From the NCBI GenBank assembly GCA_037179515.1, contig JAXCGZ010020806.1, forward strand, positions 124,090 through 188,089: DNA of 64,000 nucleotides, in the 5' to 3' direction. The stretch's first letter is position 1. Each line of letters starts with the position of its first letter. A program made the position numbers and the translations under genes. The notes under the pieces were generated by a model, which ran no database searches, had not been told where the DNA came from, and worked only from the letters and a program-made list of their open reading frames with translations. Below, piece after piece: positions 1-13,705 of this stretch. This DNA comes from Halocaridina rubra. Lineage: Eukaryota > Arthropoda > Malacostraca > Decapoda > Atyidae.

Positions 1-440
1 AAGAAGAAATCAGGAAGGTAATAGATTTTTGGAATTAGCAGAAGCTATGAATCTGGTCGTAATGAATACACAGTTTGAGAAAAGGAAAAGTCATCTGGTA
101 ACATTCAAAAGTGGACAAAATGAAACAAATTGATTATATTCTGGTAAGGGAAGAGGACAAGAAAATCATTATGGATTGTAAAGTTATGCCAAATGAATCT
201 ATCGTAGGTCAACATAAACTGATAGAGGCAGATTTTAGGTTGAAATTAGTGAAGTGTAGAAAACCCCCAGCCAGGAATAGGAGGATCAAAACTTGGAAGC
301 TGAATGGGGAGAAGGCAGGAGAGTTCAGAAATAAAGTGAGAAGAGCAGAAGAAGAGAGATATATGAATGGAATGCCAGAGTCACCTGAAGGGATATGGGT
401 TGATATGAAAGAGATTGTGGTCCCAGCAGCAGCAGAGGTG
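1..440 (+). pseudogene. RTE endonuclease C-terminal part (fragment)
   Basis: A frame reading LAEAMNLVVMNTQFEKR, then TFKSGQ, then QIDYILVREEDKK and DCKVMPNESIVGQHKL is the C-terminal third of the APE-type endonuclease in RTE LINEs, where the QIDYILVR block and the QHKL histidine are conserved. A frame change near position 110 separates the first from the second part. The longest open stretch is 111-443. The open frame stops just past the nested LINE junction and the protein resumes about 3.4 kb downstream. The family assignment is from motif memory; no alignment was run. Confidence 0.75.
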
Positions 441-443
441 TGA

Positions 444-3251
444 TTACCTAATTGAGCTTTCGGGTAAGAGCCCAGAGCTCGAATCTTCCCGTCTCCTGAT
501 CGGTTCCATTTTGTACTTAGTGATACTTTTCACACTGTCCTGAAAACTATGGATTGAGATAGCATTAACTACCTCCTTGCTTAGCGAATTCCAGTTATCA
601 ACTACTCTTCCACTTAAAAAGTACTTCCTTACATCCTGCAAAGAAGTTTTCTTATGAAGCTTCAAACTATGACCTCTAGTCCTAGTGCCAGCCATATCAA
701 AATATCGATCCCTATCCACTCAATCGTAACCATGAAGGAATTTAAAGACTGTCACCATATCCCCCCCTCAATCTTCTAGTTTCGAGTGATGGTAAGTCTA
801 ATTCCCTCAGCCTCTCATCATAACTGAGTTTACGTATTTCTGGCACCAGTTTCGTGGCATGTCTTTGAACTTTTTCAAGTTTAGCTATGTGCTTTTTCAA
901 GTGCGGATTAAAAAAAGGGGGCTGCATATCGAAGTTTGGCCTCGCATAATTTACATAAATATTTCTGAACATTTCCTTGTCCATGTGCCTGAAGGCTACC
1001 CTTACATTTGATAATAAGGCATTTGCTGCCCATACTATGCCATTTATATGCATTTCTGGAGACAAATCTGCCAGTATGTTTACTCCTAGATCTCTCTCAT
1101 CCTCTGTCTCTTGAAATTGTACTCCAGCCACCGAGTAGTCAAGCTAGGGCCTTCGTGCACTTGTACCCATTCTCATCACCTTATATTTTGAAGTATTGAA
1201 TTTCATTAGCTACTTTTTTGACCACTCATGGAGACTATTTAGATCTTGCTGAAGTTCTCTACCATTGTTCTCGTTTCTTACTTTCTTCACAATCTTTGCA
1301 GCATCTGCAAACATATTCATGAATGAATTTACATACTCTGGTAGGTCATTTACATATACAAGGAACAAAAGTGGCCCTAAAACTGACCCCTGTGGAACTC
1401 CACTACTAACTCTTCTCCATTCAGACACTGAGTGTCCTACTCTTACCCTCTGCTCCTTTCCTTCTAAGTAAGTTTTTATCCATTCCAAGACATTTCCACC
1501 TATTCTAGCCATTTCGTGCAGCTTCCCAATAAGTCTCTCATGTGGAACAGTGTCAAATAGCTTTCTGGAAGTCTAGGAATATGCAATCTGCCCAGACCTC
1601 TCTTTCCTGTAAGATTCGGCTTACCTCATCATAAAATTCTAATAAGATTGTTACTGTTATTCTACGTTCTCTGAAGACATGTTGTCTCACTGACAAAAAG
1701 TTGAAGGATTCCAAGTGAAGAGAGATATATTTCCTTGGTAGTTTTTCCATAACTTTGCAAACTATGCTGGTCAAGGAAACTGATCTATAGTTTAGAACCG
1801 TATCCCTCCTTCCCATTTTGAAGATAGGTATCACGTTTGCTTGTTTCCAGTATCTTGGAATCTCTCCTGACTCCAGTGACTTTTTAAATATGATACTTAG
1901 TGCCACTGATACTGAGTTTGTGCATTTTTTAAGTACATGAGGGGATATATCATCAGGACCTGTATCTTTATGGACATCTAACTCCATCAGCGCTTTGCAT
2001 ACCTCTCTGGCTGAAAGGGTGATGTTTTCTAATACCAGCCCTCGAGCTTCTATCTCTGCAATCTGAAGGGTTGGGGTATTTTCTACTGTAAATACTGACT
2101 GAAACTCCTTGTTCAATTCTTTGCAGATCTCTTCATCCGTCTCAGTGATGCTTCCATCTGCTCTTTTAAGCCTTAAAACCTGTTCTTTTACCTTCAGTTT
2201 TCCTCTTATAAAACTGTGGAAAAGCTTGGGATTTTTTTTAGCCTTCCTGGTGATGTCCCTTTTATAGTCTCTCTCTGCTTCTCTTCTTTTACTTAGGTAA
2301 TAATTTCTTGCTCTTTTGTAGGTTTGCCAGGCATTTATGTTTTTTCTCCTCCTATACTCTTTCCAGCATTTGTCTCTCCACTCCTTAGCTTTTTTGCACT
2401 CAATATTGAACCATTTCTCTCTGGCATGAATTACACCTACTTTGGTGACAGGTATGCAGCAATCTACTATTCCCATATTTCTCACAAAAGATGTCGTACA
2501 TTTCTTGAACAGATTTGCTGTAAAATAAGGTTCTCCAATCAATAACTGCAAAGAGCTCATTCATTTTGATGTAATCTCCTTTCAGATAGTTCCTCCTCAT
2601 GTCCTCAGTGCCTCTACTTTCAGGCAGAATATCTTCAATATTATACTCCATCAATAACACACAGTGGTCACTATTTCCAATTGGTAGTTGGTGGTTCTTA
2701 CTAAATTTTTTCAATATCCAACACGTTAGCTGTGAATACTAGATCAAGTAGTGATGGCTCATCCCCATCCCTGGCCCTCGTTGGTTCCATTACATGTTGG
2801 TGTAGGAAATTCCCTTGTACACTATCTACGAATCTTGCCCCGAATGAGTCCTCACCACTGTGTGGGTCAAGATTTATCCAAGCTATCTCTTTATGATTAT
2901 ATCTCCCATAATCAAAATCCTACATTTTCTCTCCCGTGCCATGTTAACAACCGAGTTTATGACTTCAATAGTACCTATATGGCTTTCCTAATAAACTTCT
3001 AGCCTATGTTGGTTCCTTGGTGGGTTATATACAACAGTTATTATAATGCTCTCTGACCCAGTATTTATGCGAACAACAAGAAATTCCTTGAACACACTTT
3101 CTATAACCAAGTTTATTTTTTCAACCTGAATCCTTTCACTTATGAGCAGTGCTATCCTTCCGCCAGTCCTCTCAGATCTTTCAACTATTAATATTCTTAA
3201 GCCCTTAGGAAAAACTGTGACACTGTTTATGTCCTCACTCAACTTAGTCAC
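444..3251 (-). pseudogene. CR1/Jockey-like ORF2 (endonuclease-RT), copy A, decayed
   Basis: Read on the minus strand from about 3251 downward. The endonuclease part includes TKLSEDINSVTVFPKG and ERTGGRIALLISE. A linker follows with a basic helical stretch (EYRRRKNINAWQTYKRAR). The RT then includes ANVIPIFKMGRRD, FLDFQKAI, SGVPQGSVLGPLLFLVYVND and FADAAKIVKK, where the usual FADD is FADA. The C-terminal region includes KLEKVQRHATKLVPEI and ends near 444. Open pieces are 2988-3251, 2400-2714, 1553-2560, 1210-1512, 742-1131 and 444-719. These frames are mutually broken. Loss of the second catalytic aspartate would inactivate the RT even if the frame were intact. Confidence 0.85.
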
Positions 3252-3289
3252 TGTAACTGCTACTATATCTGCCTTACTGTTGTAAATTT

Positions 3290-3804
3290 ACTTCTAACCT
3301 GGATTCTCTCTCTCTTCGCCGTAAGGTATCTTCCCTCTCGCTTTTCTATCGCTACTACTTCCATCGCTGCTCTGATGAGTTGCCGAGTTGCATCCCTCCT
3401 CCACTACCGAGGCCGCGTAACACCCGCCAAGCGGCCTCATCTCATAGGTACTGTGTGGAGATTTGTAGCTCGCGGATTGGTCGGTGCAACGACTGCTTCT
3501 TCCCATCTACCTCCAGACTCTGGAACTCTCTTCCTCCTTCTGTCTTTCCTAATTCTTGTGACCTTTCATCCTTCAAAAAGCAGATCTATCGTCATCTCAG
3601 AGCCTAGTCCTCCATATCTCTGGGTCCTCTTTACTTTGACTGTTTGTTTCTGTCTGTCTTTTTCCTTTGTGTGACATTACCTCATCTCTGCCTTGCCCTT
3701 AACCTTTTTCTTTTGCTTCATCTTGGTATTTTCTCGTGCCCGGGCCTTTGTTGATGAGGGCAGTTTCTGCCTGTCCCCGGTGTCACACTCTTAAAAAAAA
3801 AAAA
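3290..3804 (+). mobile_element. 3' fragment of a third LINE, with poly(A), nested in LINE copy A
   Basis: A plus-strand peptide at about 3380-3607 reads FFPSTSRLWNSLPPSVFPNS then DLSSFKKQIYRHLRA and a stop. This is the characteristic C-terminus of many Jockey/CR1-superfamily RT proteins. A pyrimidine-rich 3' UTR of about 185 bases follows and ends in a 12-A tract at 3793-3804. On both sides the minus-strand LINE copy A continues (GCCTTACTGTTGT to the left, TCCTATCTTTTAATTC to the right), so this is a 5'-truncated insertion into copy A. It is the innermost of three nested elements here. Confidence 0.75.
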
Positions 3805-3855
3805 TCCTATCTTTTAATTCTACTGCCTTACCAGCTAATCCATCAGCAGCAAGAA

Positions 3856-5748
3856 AAATAAACATGGTGGTGGAATCAAGATATTCAAACAGCTCTGAAG
3901 GAGAAGAGCATAGCCATAAGAACCTGGGAAGAAAATAACAACCACCAAACGAGAGAAAAGTACAGTCGAACAAAGAGAGTAGGAAAGAGAATGGTAGCCA
4001 TTGCAAAGGGAGAAGCAAAGAGAGAGTGGTGTGAGATGATGGGAACACCAAAAGTATAAAAGATGATTTACAAAATTGCAGAATCGAGAAGAAAAAACTG
4101 TCAGGACGTAGGAGAAGTAGGAATCACAAAAAGATGAAAATGGAAATATCCTAATAGAGGAAGGAGAAGTCAAGAGAAGATGGAAAGAATATTTTTTACA
4201 TCTCTTAAACACTGAAAACGATTGTGAAGAACTAGAAAGTGTCCCTCCAGTAGAATGACCGATAGCAAACATCAGGGAAAGTGATGTAGAAAATGCTATA
4301 AAGAAAGGAAAATCAAATAAAGCTGCAGGAAAGTCAGAGGTAACAATAGAAATTATCAAAGCTTTGGGAACTCTAGGAAAAGAGTGGGTGCATACACTGT
4401 TGGATAAGATCTGGGATGTAGAAGAAATGCCAAGGGACTGGAATGGTAGTTGGATGATTAAAATATATAAACAGAAAGGAGACGTGTTAGATCGTGGGAA
4501 CTACAGGGGAATAAAGCTTTTGGAGCATGTATTTAAGATATTAGAAAGATTAGTAGAAGGAAGGTTGAGAGTCTTGATAGATATACATGAACAGCAGTTT
4601 GGATTTATGAAAGGAAAGAGCTTAGTGGATGCAATTTTTATAGTACGTCAAGTCCAAGAAAAGTATTTAGAAGGAAACTGAAAAGTTTACATTTGTTTTG
4701 TGGATCTTGAAAAGGCGTATGATAGGGTACCGGGAAGAGTGGTGTATTGGTGTTTGAGAGAGAGAAGAGTACCGGTGAAGTTAGTAAGAATAGTGAAGAT
4801 GATGTATGAGGGGGCAGGACCCATCGTGCAGACAAAGTATGGGGAGACTGAGGCATTCCCTGTGGAAGTCGGCCTCCATCAGGGATCAGCTCTGAGGCCG
4901 TTCATGCTCCTCGTTGTCTCAACACTTTGACAAGAGACTTAAGAAATAATGAAGAGCTGTGGGAACTGATGTTTGCCGATGATTTAATCATTATAGCAGA
5001 CACAGAAGATGAACTACAAGAAAGGTTTTCAGCATGGAAAAGGGCCCTCGAAAATAAAGGATTGAAAGTAAACCCAGGAAAGACAGAGCTAATGGTTAGT
5101 AGTAAAGGAGGTCAGGAAGAGGTAAGCCTCCAAATGGAAGATGGTACAGTGCTAAGTCAGAGCAGTGAGTTTAACTACTTGGGATCAGTATTAACAGAGG
5201 AGGGCGGTACAGAGAAAGCAGTGAGACAGAGAGTGAGGGAAGCATGGCGAAAATGGAAAGAAGTGACTGGAGTTATCTTAGACAAGAAAATGCCGTTAAA
5301 ACTCAGAATGAAGATATACAAGACAGTGGTCAGGCCTGCACTGCTATATGGGGCAGAAACTTGGTCACTTAGGAGGAGAGAGAAGGGACTGTTGGAGAGA
5401 ACAGAAATGAGGATAGTTAGATGGATTGCGGGAATATCATTACTGGAGAGGAGGGAGAGTCGAGATATAAGAAGAATGTGTGGAATTTGTAATGTCATAG
5501 AGAAGGCTAGGGAAGCTCGTCTGAGATACTATGGCCATGTAGTAAGAAGAGGGGAGGAGGAACCAATCAGGAGAGTTAAGAACATGCCAGTGATAGGGAG
5601 AAGGAGTGTGGGGCACCAGCGGATCAGAAGGATGGACGTGGTGGGGAGGGATATGGTTGAAGTTGGATTGGAGGAGGGAGATGCAAGGGATAGGAACAAG
5701 TGGAGGAAGTTAACTCGAGTGGCCGACCCTGCTATTCAGTGGGATTAA
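3856..5748 (+). pseudogene. RTE reverse transcriptase and C-terminal domain, disrupted
   Basis: The frame resumes with TWWWNQDIQTALKEKS at about 3862, the tryptophan-rich segment that follows the endonuclease in RTE proteins. RT motifs follow: NYRGIKLL, QFGFMKGKS, FVDLEKAYDRVP (4698-4735), GLHQGSALRPF, and the catalytic FADDLIII at about 4972. Then come YGAETWSLRRREKG and ARLRYYGHVVRR, typical of the RTE C-terminus, ending at a stop at 5746-5748. Stops at about 4050 and 4679, and a frame change near 4925, break it. The last 273 residues (4927-5748) are still open. The catalytic aspartates of the palm are present, but the protein cannot be made as one chain. Confidence 0.85.
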
Positions 5749-5765
5749 TATGGTCGAAGGAAGAA

Positions 5766-5881
<116 letters not shown>

Positions 5882-5960
5882 AATGAAAACCATTAAATTT
5901 TTTTTTATCAATTAAACATTGAAAATCATAAAAAAAAATATTTCTATACGATTCCAAAAC

Positions 5961-6860
5961 ATGAATGTCAACGGGGAATATGCATAAGAACTAGCAAAAC
6001 GAATAAAGAAGCTGGAAGGGGAAAAGAGTGAACTAGAAACCAGAATTAGAAATTAACAACAAGCAGCTGAATGACAACCTAAATGAATTAGATCTTAGTT
6101 CACTGCTCTCATCTGAGAGAGGCGAGATTGCAGCTTGGAATATCCAGATTTAGGAAAACATTGAACAGTTTAGAAAAGAGTTTCAGGAGCTGAATATGGA
6201 AATGATGCTATGAAAACTTCCTTTGCTGATGCACTAAAGGGGAATGTGGCAGTATAAGAGGCTGTAAAGGTAGTGGCACTGGAAAACATACAAACAGTTG
6301 GCTATAAAGAGACAGTAATCGAAAAAATGAAAGACGTTGTGATGGAAAGGGCAAATCTGCTGATTAAACAGACACTTGAAAAAGAGAAGACAATGGTAAT
6401 CTCAGGCATAAGCGAATCCCAGGAGTCAACATGGCAGGGGAGACTCGAAGAAAATAAAGCTACGGTTATAGACCTGATAAGAAAGCTTGGAGTAGTTTGT
6501 GGTCCTGAGGATATTGTAAACATTCACCAACTAGGTAAATATTCGAGGGAAGGAAAGCAATGACCAACAATAGCAACTTTGAGAGGGGGAAACATGTAGA
6601 GAAATACTGATGAGAAAAAAAAGTCTTAAAGACCTTCAAGAATTCAAAGAAGTGTTCATTAGACGATACAAAACACAGGAAGAGATGGGAAAGATCAAAA
6701 ACTTGTTGCAAGAGGCAAGAAGGTTAAATGATGAAAGAAATGAAGAAGAGAAGACAAATTTTCATTTCAGAGTTCTTCCAGACAAAGGGGAGATAAAGAA
6801 GATAATGACAGAAGATCAGGGGATGGGGCCTAATCAAGATTGTTATACACAAATGCTAAT
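5961..6860 (+). pseudogene. LINE ORF1 remnant (coiled-coil RNA-binding protein)
   Basis: The first part reads ELAKRIKKLEGEKSELETR in one frame, a heptad-rich coiled-coil segment, but has early stops. The open stretch 6273-6563 (96 aa) carries KTMVISGISESQESTWQG and DLIRKLGVVCGPEDIVNIHQ, matching the RRM-like core of CR1/Jockey ORF1 proteins. The stretch 6610-6867 carries KIKNLLQEARRLNDERNEEE, matching the LxxEARRLN block of the C-terminal domain. In intact elements this protein coats the element RNA. Stops and frame changes separate all three blocks, so no functional product is expected. Confidence 0.7.
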
Positions 6861-9697
6861 GGATTAGCTGGTAAGGCAGTAGAATTAAAAGATAGGATTC
6901 ACAACAGTAAGGCAGATATAGTAGCAATTACAGAGACTAAATTGAGTGAGGACATAAACAGTGTCACAGTTTTTCCTAAGGGCTTCAGACTATTAAGGGT
7001 TGAAAGATCTGAGAGGACTGGTGGAGGGATAGCACTGCTCATAAGTGAAAGGATTCAAGTTGAAATAAACTTGGCTATAGAAAGTGAGTTCAAGGAATTT
7101 CTTGTTGCTCGCATAAATACTGGGTCAGAGAGCATTATAATAACTGTTGTATATAACCCACCAAGGAACCAGAATAGGCTAGAAGTTTATTAGGAAATCC
7201 ATATAGGTACTATTGAAGTCATAAACTCGGTTGTTAACATGGCACGGGAGAGGAAATGTAGGATTTTGATTATGGGAGATTTTAATCATAAAGAGATAGA
7301 TTGGATAAATTTTGACCCACACAGTGGTGAGGACTCATTCGAGGCAAGATTCGTAGATTGTGTACAAGGGAATTTCCTACACCAACAAGTAATGGAACCA
7401 ACGAGAGCCAGGGGTGGGGATGAGCCATCACTACTTGATCTAGTATTCACAGATAATGTGTTGGATATTGAAAAAATTATGTATGAACCACCAATAGGAA
7501 AGAGTGACCACTGTGTGTTGTTCATGGAGTATATCATTGAAGATATTCTGCCTGAAAGTAGAGGCAATGAGGACATGAGGAGGAACTATCCGAAAAGAGA
7601 TTACATCAAAATGAATGATCTTTTTGCAGTTATTAACAGGAGAACCTTATTTTACAACAAATCTGTACAAGAAATGTATGACTTCTTTTGTGAGAAATAT
7701 GGGAAGATAGTAGATTGCTGCATACCTGTCACCAAAGTAGGTGTAATTCATGCCAGAGAGAAATGGTTCGATAGTGAGTGTAAAAGAGCTGAGGTGTGGA
7801 GAGACAAATGCTGGAAAAGGTATAGGAGGAGATAAAACATAAATGCCTGGCAAACCTACAAAAGCAAGAAATGATTACCTAAGTAATAGAAGAGAGGCAG
7901 AGAGAGACTATGAGAGGGACATCACCAGGAAGGCCAAAGAAAATCCCAAGCTTTTCCACAGCTTTATCAGAGGAGAAGTGAATGTAAAAGAACAGATTTT
8001 AAGGCTTAAGAGAGCAGATGGAAGCATCACTGAGACGGATGACGAGATCTGCAAAGACTTGAAAAGGATTTTCAGTCAGTATTTACAGTAGAAAAAACCC
8101 AACCCCCTTAGATTGCAGAGATAGAAGTTCAAGGACTGGTATTAGAGAACACCAACCTTACAGCCACAGAGGTATGCAAAGCGCTGATGGAGTTAGATGT
8201 TCATAAAGATACAGGTCCTGATGATATATCCCCTCATGTACTTAAAAAATGCGCAAACTCAATATCAGTGGCACTAAGTATCATATTTAAAAAGTCACTG
8301 GAGTCAGGGGCGATTCCAAAATGCTGGAAACAAGCAAACGTGATACCTATCTTCAAAAAGGGAAGGAGGGATACGGCTCTGAACTATAGACCAGTTTCCT
8401 TGACCAGCATAGTTTGCAGAGTTATGGAGGAACTACTAAGGAAACATATCTCTCTTCACTTGGAATCCTTCAACATTTTGTCAGTGAGGCAACATGGCTT
8501 CAGAGAACGTAGATCAACAGTTATAAATGTATTAGAATTTTATGATGAGGTAAGCCGAATCTTACAGGAAAGAGAGGGCTGGGCAGATTATATATTCCTA
8601 GACTTCCAGAAAGCGGTTGACACTGTTCCACATGGGAGACTTATTAGGAAGCTGCACGAAATGGCTAGAGTAGGTGGAAATGTTTTAGAATGGATAAAAA
8701 CTTACTTAGAAGGAAGGGAACAGAGGGTTAGAGTAAGACAGTGTCTGAATGGAGAAGAGTTAGTAGTGGAGTTCCACAGGGTTCAGTTTTAGGGCCACTT
8801 TTGTTCCTTGTATATATAAATGATCTACCAGAGTCTGTAAATTCATTCATGAATATGTTTGCAGATGATGCAAAGATTGTGAAGAAAGTAAGAAACGAGA
8901 ACAATGGTAGAGAACTTCAGGAAGAGCTAAATAGGCTGCATGAATGGTCAGAAAAGTAGCTAATGAAATTCAATACTTCAAAATGTAAGGTAATGAGAAT
9001 GGGTACAAGTGCAAGAAGGCCCAAGCTTGACTACTCGGTGGCTGGAGTACAACTTCAAGAAACAGAAAATGAGAGAGATCTAGGAGTAAACATACTGGCA
9101 GATTTGTCTCCAGAAATACATATAAAAGTCATAGTAAGGGCAGCATATGCCTTATTATCAAATGTAAGGGTAGCCTTCAGGCACATGGACAAGGAAATGT
9201 TCAGAACTATTTATGTAACCTATGTAAGGCCAAAACTCGATTATGCAGCCCCCTTTTGGAATCCGCACTTGAAAAAGCACATAGCTAAGCTTGAAAAAGT
9301 TCAAAGACATGCCACGAAACTGGTGCCAGAAACACGGAATCTCAGTTATGATGAGAGGCTGAGGGAATTAGACTTACCATCACTCGGAGCTAGAGGATTG
9401 AGGGGGGATATGGTGAGAGTCTTTAAATTCCTTCATGGTTATGATAGAGTGGATAGGGATCGATATTTTGATATTGTTGGCTCTAGAACTAGAGGTCATA
9501 GTTTGAAGCTTTATAAGAAAACTTCTTTGCAGGATGTAAGGAAATACTTTCTCAGTGTAAGAGTAGTTGATAATTGGAATTGGCTAAGCGAGGAGGTAGT
9601 TAATGCTCTCTCAATCCATAGTTTTAAGGACAGGTATGATAGAAAATGGAACCGATCTGTTGACGGGAAGATACGAGCTTTGGGCGCTTTCCCGTAA
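6840..9697 (+). pseudogene. CR1/Jockey-like ORF2 (endonuclease-RT), copy B, broken
   Basis: Domains in order: APE endonuclease with AITETKL (about 6926), ILIMGDFNHKEIDWIN (about 7268) and the SDHCVLF histidine motif (about 7503); a basic linker; RT with DTGPDDISPHVLKK, ANVIPIFKKGRRD, LNYRPVSLTSIV, FLDFQKAVDTVPHG (about 8596), SGVPQGSVLGPLLFLVYIND and the catalytic FADDAKIV (about 8860); then the C-terminal region with YVRPKLDYAAPFWNPH and KLEKVQRHATKLVPE. Stops or frameshifts fall near 7191, 7835, 8091, 8760 and 8960. All catalytic motifs are still legible, so decay is moderate. Confidence 0.88.
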
Positions 9698-9735
9698 ACA
9701 CAATTAGGCAATCACAATTAGGTAATCACATCTTT

Positions 9736-11928
9736 TATTTCCATAAGTTTATTGTTTAAATGTGAGTTCCCTTTGAGAGCATTTTATTTGTAAATGATCT
9801 GTGCTGAAATGACGTAAAAATATAGAATCTAGTGTAAAGGTCCTCTCCATTCTATGTCTACTCGAGGAAACATTTCTACACACGTCACCTTTGCTAAATG
9901 AAGCAGTCACATCCAGTACTGTATATACAGCACAATCTGGATATAGCAAAAGTATAATTTGGAATGAAGAGAGAGGGACTCCATAAATAAGGCTTTTATT
10001 TAATGAAGTTTTAAATTTTATACCAGAAAAAGACTGGTAAAGCCAGAGTTTCTTTGATGAACGGGGAAACGGAAGCACACTATATCCTTCTCAGAATGTA
10101 ATCTCTATTTCAAACACCAGATGACCCTCTTAACACTTAAACCCAGTGAAATATATTTTCTTAGGTTCCTATAGTAAACAGGATACCTATATTACCAGAT
10201 ATCCAGCCTGTAGGTTTTCAAACAGCCGCCCAGTCACTACTTGAGGTTTTTATACATTTCAACAAAATTAAGCTGCAAATCTGATTTTTTTTTTTTTTTT
10301 TTTGGTTCATGAGACTAATTGATATTTCAGGTAAATTTACAACACCAAATATAAATGAATCTTTATTTAAATTATATAGAAACAAGGATTCAAACACGGA
10401 ACTATCGTTGCAATAATAGTATGTCACACACATACCACACAGGAAGGTGAAGAGGGCTTCAGTCTCTTAAAAAATATTTGCTCACACATTCAATAAAGCG
10501 TTACATTGTGGGGCAGAGGTCTTAGTACTAGGAAATGCCAAAGGAGGCCAATGACTGAAATATAAGGAGCAAATCCTGGTGACTTTTCCTTGAAGCTGCA
10601 AAAAAAATTGGTAAAACCTTAACAGATTCCAAGAAAATAGCAGAGAAATCTTTCACTGCTTCTAAATGGAAGGTGTATCTGTGGGAAGAGCCCGATAGAT
10701 ACTACAGACGATAAGCTTTGTATCTCCAGATTTGTCAAATGAGTTCACACAACTAGAAAGGCATTCCAAGAAAGCCCTCAGGAAAGTGTGACAGTCAAGT
10801 GACCATCATGAGGGTAAAAATTTTATTTCATGACAGAGATGTGTGACGATTAAGGATATTTTTAACCCTTGTAAAATACACAGGGAAATGAAGGTGCAGC
10901 ACAAATTAAAGTAGCTATCTCCTAACACTAAACAATGGTAGATTCGTCTCATTTTTGGAAACTATGTTATCCCTATTTTACTTTCATCTTCACTGTAACT
11001 TACAAAAGAAGTTAATGAGAAAGTTTTAATAAATAAATAACTAATCACACTGGAACCATTCAGATTATTTGAAATGCGCTAACTTAACGTCTAAACGTCA
11101 GGAATCTACTAGCAAGGAAAGATTGGTGGTCTCTAGAACATCCTCTTCATCAGCTTTCCAGGAAGAATGTATATCTAATGAGAAAGGTACAGGAGAGATC
11201 AGATCCAACATTCAGTAACAGGCCAAATACTGTAACAAAACAGGGGTACAAAACTTAGGATTGCAGCAGCCTCTTTGTCATTAAGGAATGGAAAAGAAAA
11301 GCTCTATTCTAACTACCAACCCTTTTTTATAATCGGGAGAACTAAAGAGAGAGAAAAAATCTGGAAGCCCACAGGCTTCCAAGTCATTCAAACTGCTGCT
11401 GAGGGATGAGACAGAGTTTAACAAGATTCAGTGAACTACCTCATCTTCTCTAGTCTGTGTAACATAACAAGTAGCAACTACACACAGCCACTCTCACTTT
11501 GTATAAGCTAGGCAATTATCCCAGTGAACCAAACTGTCAATCCTCCTCTGATATATGGGAGAGGATGTGCTTCGACATCTAAATGTAAATTTTGGAAATA
11601 ATGTTCAGCATTAAATTAACTTATATCTCAGACCTCTTGCACTAAATCTTAATGACTCTATGTAGTAACATCATGATAAGAATTACTGAGATAGAAAACT
11701 TATCCCAGATATTCTGAAAAATGACCTATATGCAGGTGTAAGGTACAGGATACTGAGGTAAAGTATGGATTTGAGATATGTGTTTGTTATGGAGAGAAGA
11801 TTAGGCTCTTCTCTGAATTTTATTATATAATGAATCTTTCCAATTTTTTGCATGGGATGGCAGGAAATCCAAGAGAACAGGCAATGGCTAAGTGAAACTT
11901 AATGCAAAATAAAAGCATTATACATTGA
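9736..11928. other. Anonymous AT-rich DNA, no gene recognised
   Basis: No convincing coding region, RNA gene or known repeat was recognised. A T-homopolymer of 17 bases lies near 10287-10303. The open frames here are short and show no family motif. Confidence 0.6.
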
Positions 11929-12141
11929 TCTTATTCTGTACTCAAACTCATATCTGATAATGAAGTGAGCAAGACTAAGCCTATCCAGTTTCCTGGAGAT
12001 AGAAGGAGAGATCTGATAAAGGATGTTGGAAGTGAGATATACCCTTACCTCTATGACTGCCTTTGCCATGATGCCTTGCTAGTTGTTAATGCATTGACAG
12101 AATTAGTGAGGAGATTTAAGGAGAGAAAAATGGATCTGACC
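11929..12141 (+). CDS. Possible host-gene exon, unrecognised
   Basis: A frame open from 11929 encodes a mixed hydrophilic and helical peptide including KPIQFPGDRRRDLIKDVG and ALLVVNALTELVRRFKERK. It ends in phase 0 exactly before a consensus 5' splice donor, ACC|GTAAGT at 12142. The frame continues past the donor into lower-complexity peptide, as expected for read-through into an intron. A possible acceptor AG lies at 11964-11965, but the pyrimidine tract before it is weak. I do not recognise the protein, and no neighbouring exon was found in the flanking kilobases. It may be chance. Confidence 0.22.

Positions 12142-13705
<1,564 letters not shown>

Larger units (their letters stand above)
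440..3855 (-). mobile_element. CR1/Jockey-like LINE, copy A (nested in the RTE element)
   Basis: A 5'-truncated minus-strand LINE. Its 3' end lies at 440 with the terminal unit CACAATTAGGTAAT-like, and its 5' end lies at about 3852 inside the endonuclease (ANGLAGKAVELKDR). It belongs to the same family as copies B, C and D in this window, shown by near-identical peptides such as CCIPVTKVGVIHAREKWF and YDERLRELDLPSLE. It interrupts the RTE between its endonuclease and WWW segment, so it inserted later. It is itself interrupted at 3290-3804. No clear target-site duplication is visible, which is common in CR1-type elements. Confidence 0.85.
5961..9735 (+). mobile_element. CR1/Jockey-like LINE, copy B (fullest copy)
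   Basis: The most complete member of the family in this window, with a degraded ORF1 (about 5961-6860), overlapping or adjacent ORF2 (about 6840-9697) and a 3' end carrying two copies of the terminal unit CACAATTAGGTAAT (about 9699-9735). ORF1 of such elements is an RNA-binding chaperone with a coiled coil. ORF2 carries endonuclease and RT for target-primed reverse transcription. The 5' limit is not certain: no 5' UTR hallmark is visible in the AT-rich DNA between the (TA)n tract and 5961. Confidence 0.85.

Noticed and set aside
3375..3674. Hydrophobic plus-strand frame SHLPPDSGTLFLLLSFLILV as a membrane protein
   Set aside because: It is the wrong frame of the LINE C-terminus (FFPSTSRLWNSLPPSVFP) at 3380-3607, which matches a known family.
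3791..4359. Minus-strand Phe/Ser-rich frames at 3791-4359 as genes
   Set aside because: They are antisense to the RTE linker region (TWWWNQDIQTALKE on the plus strand).
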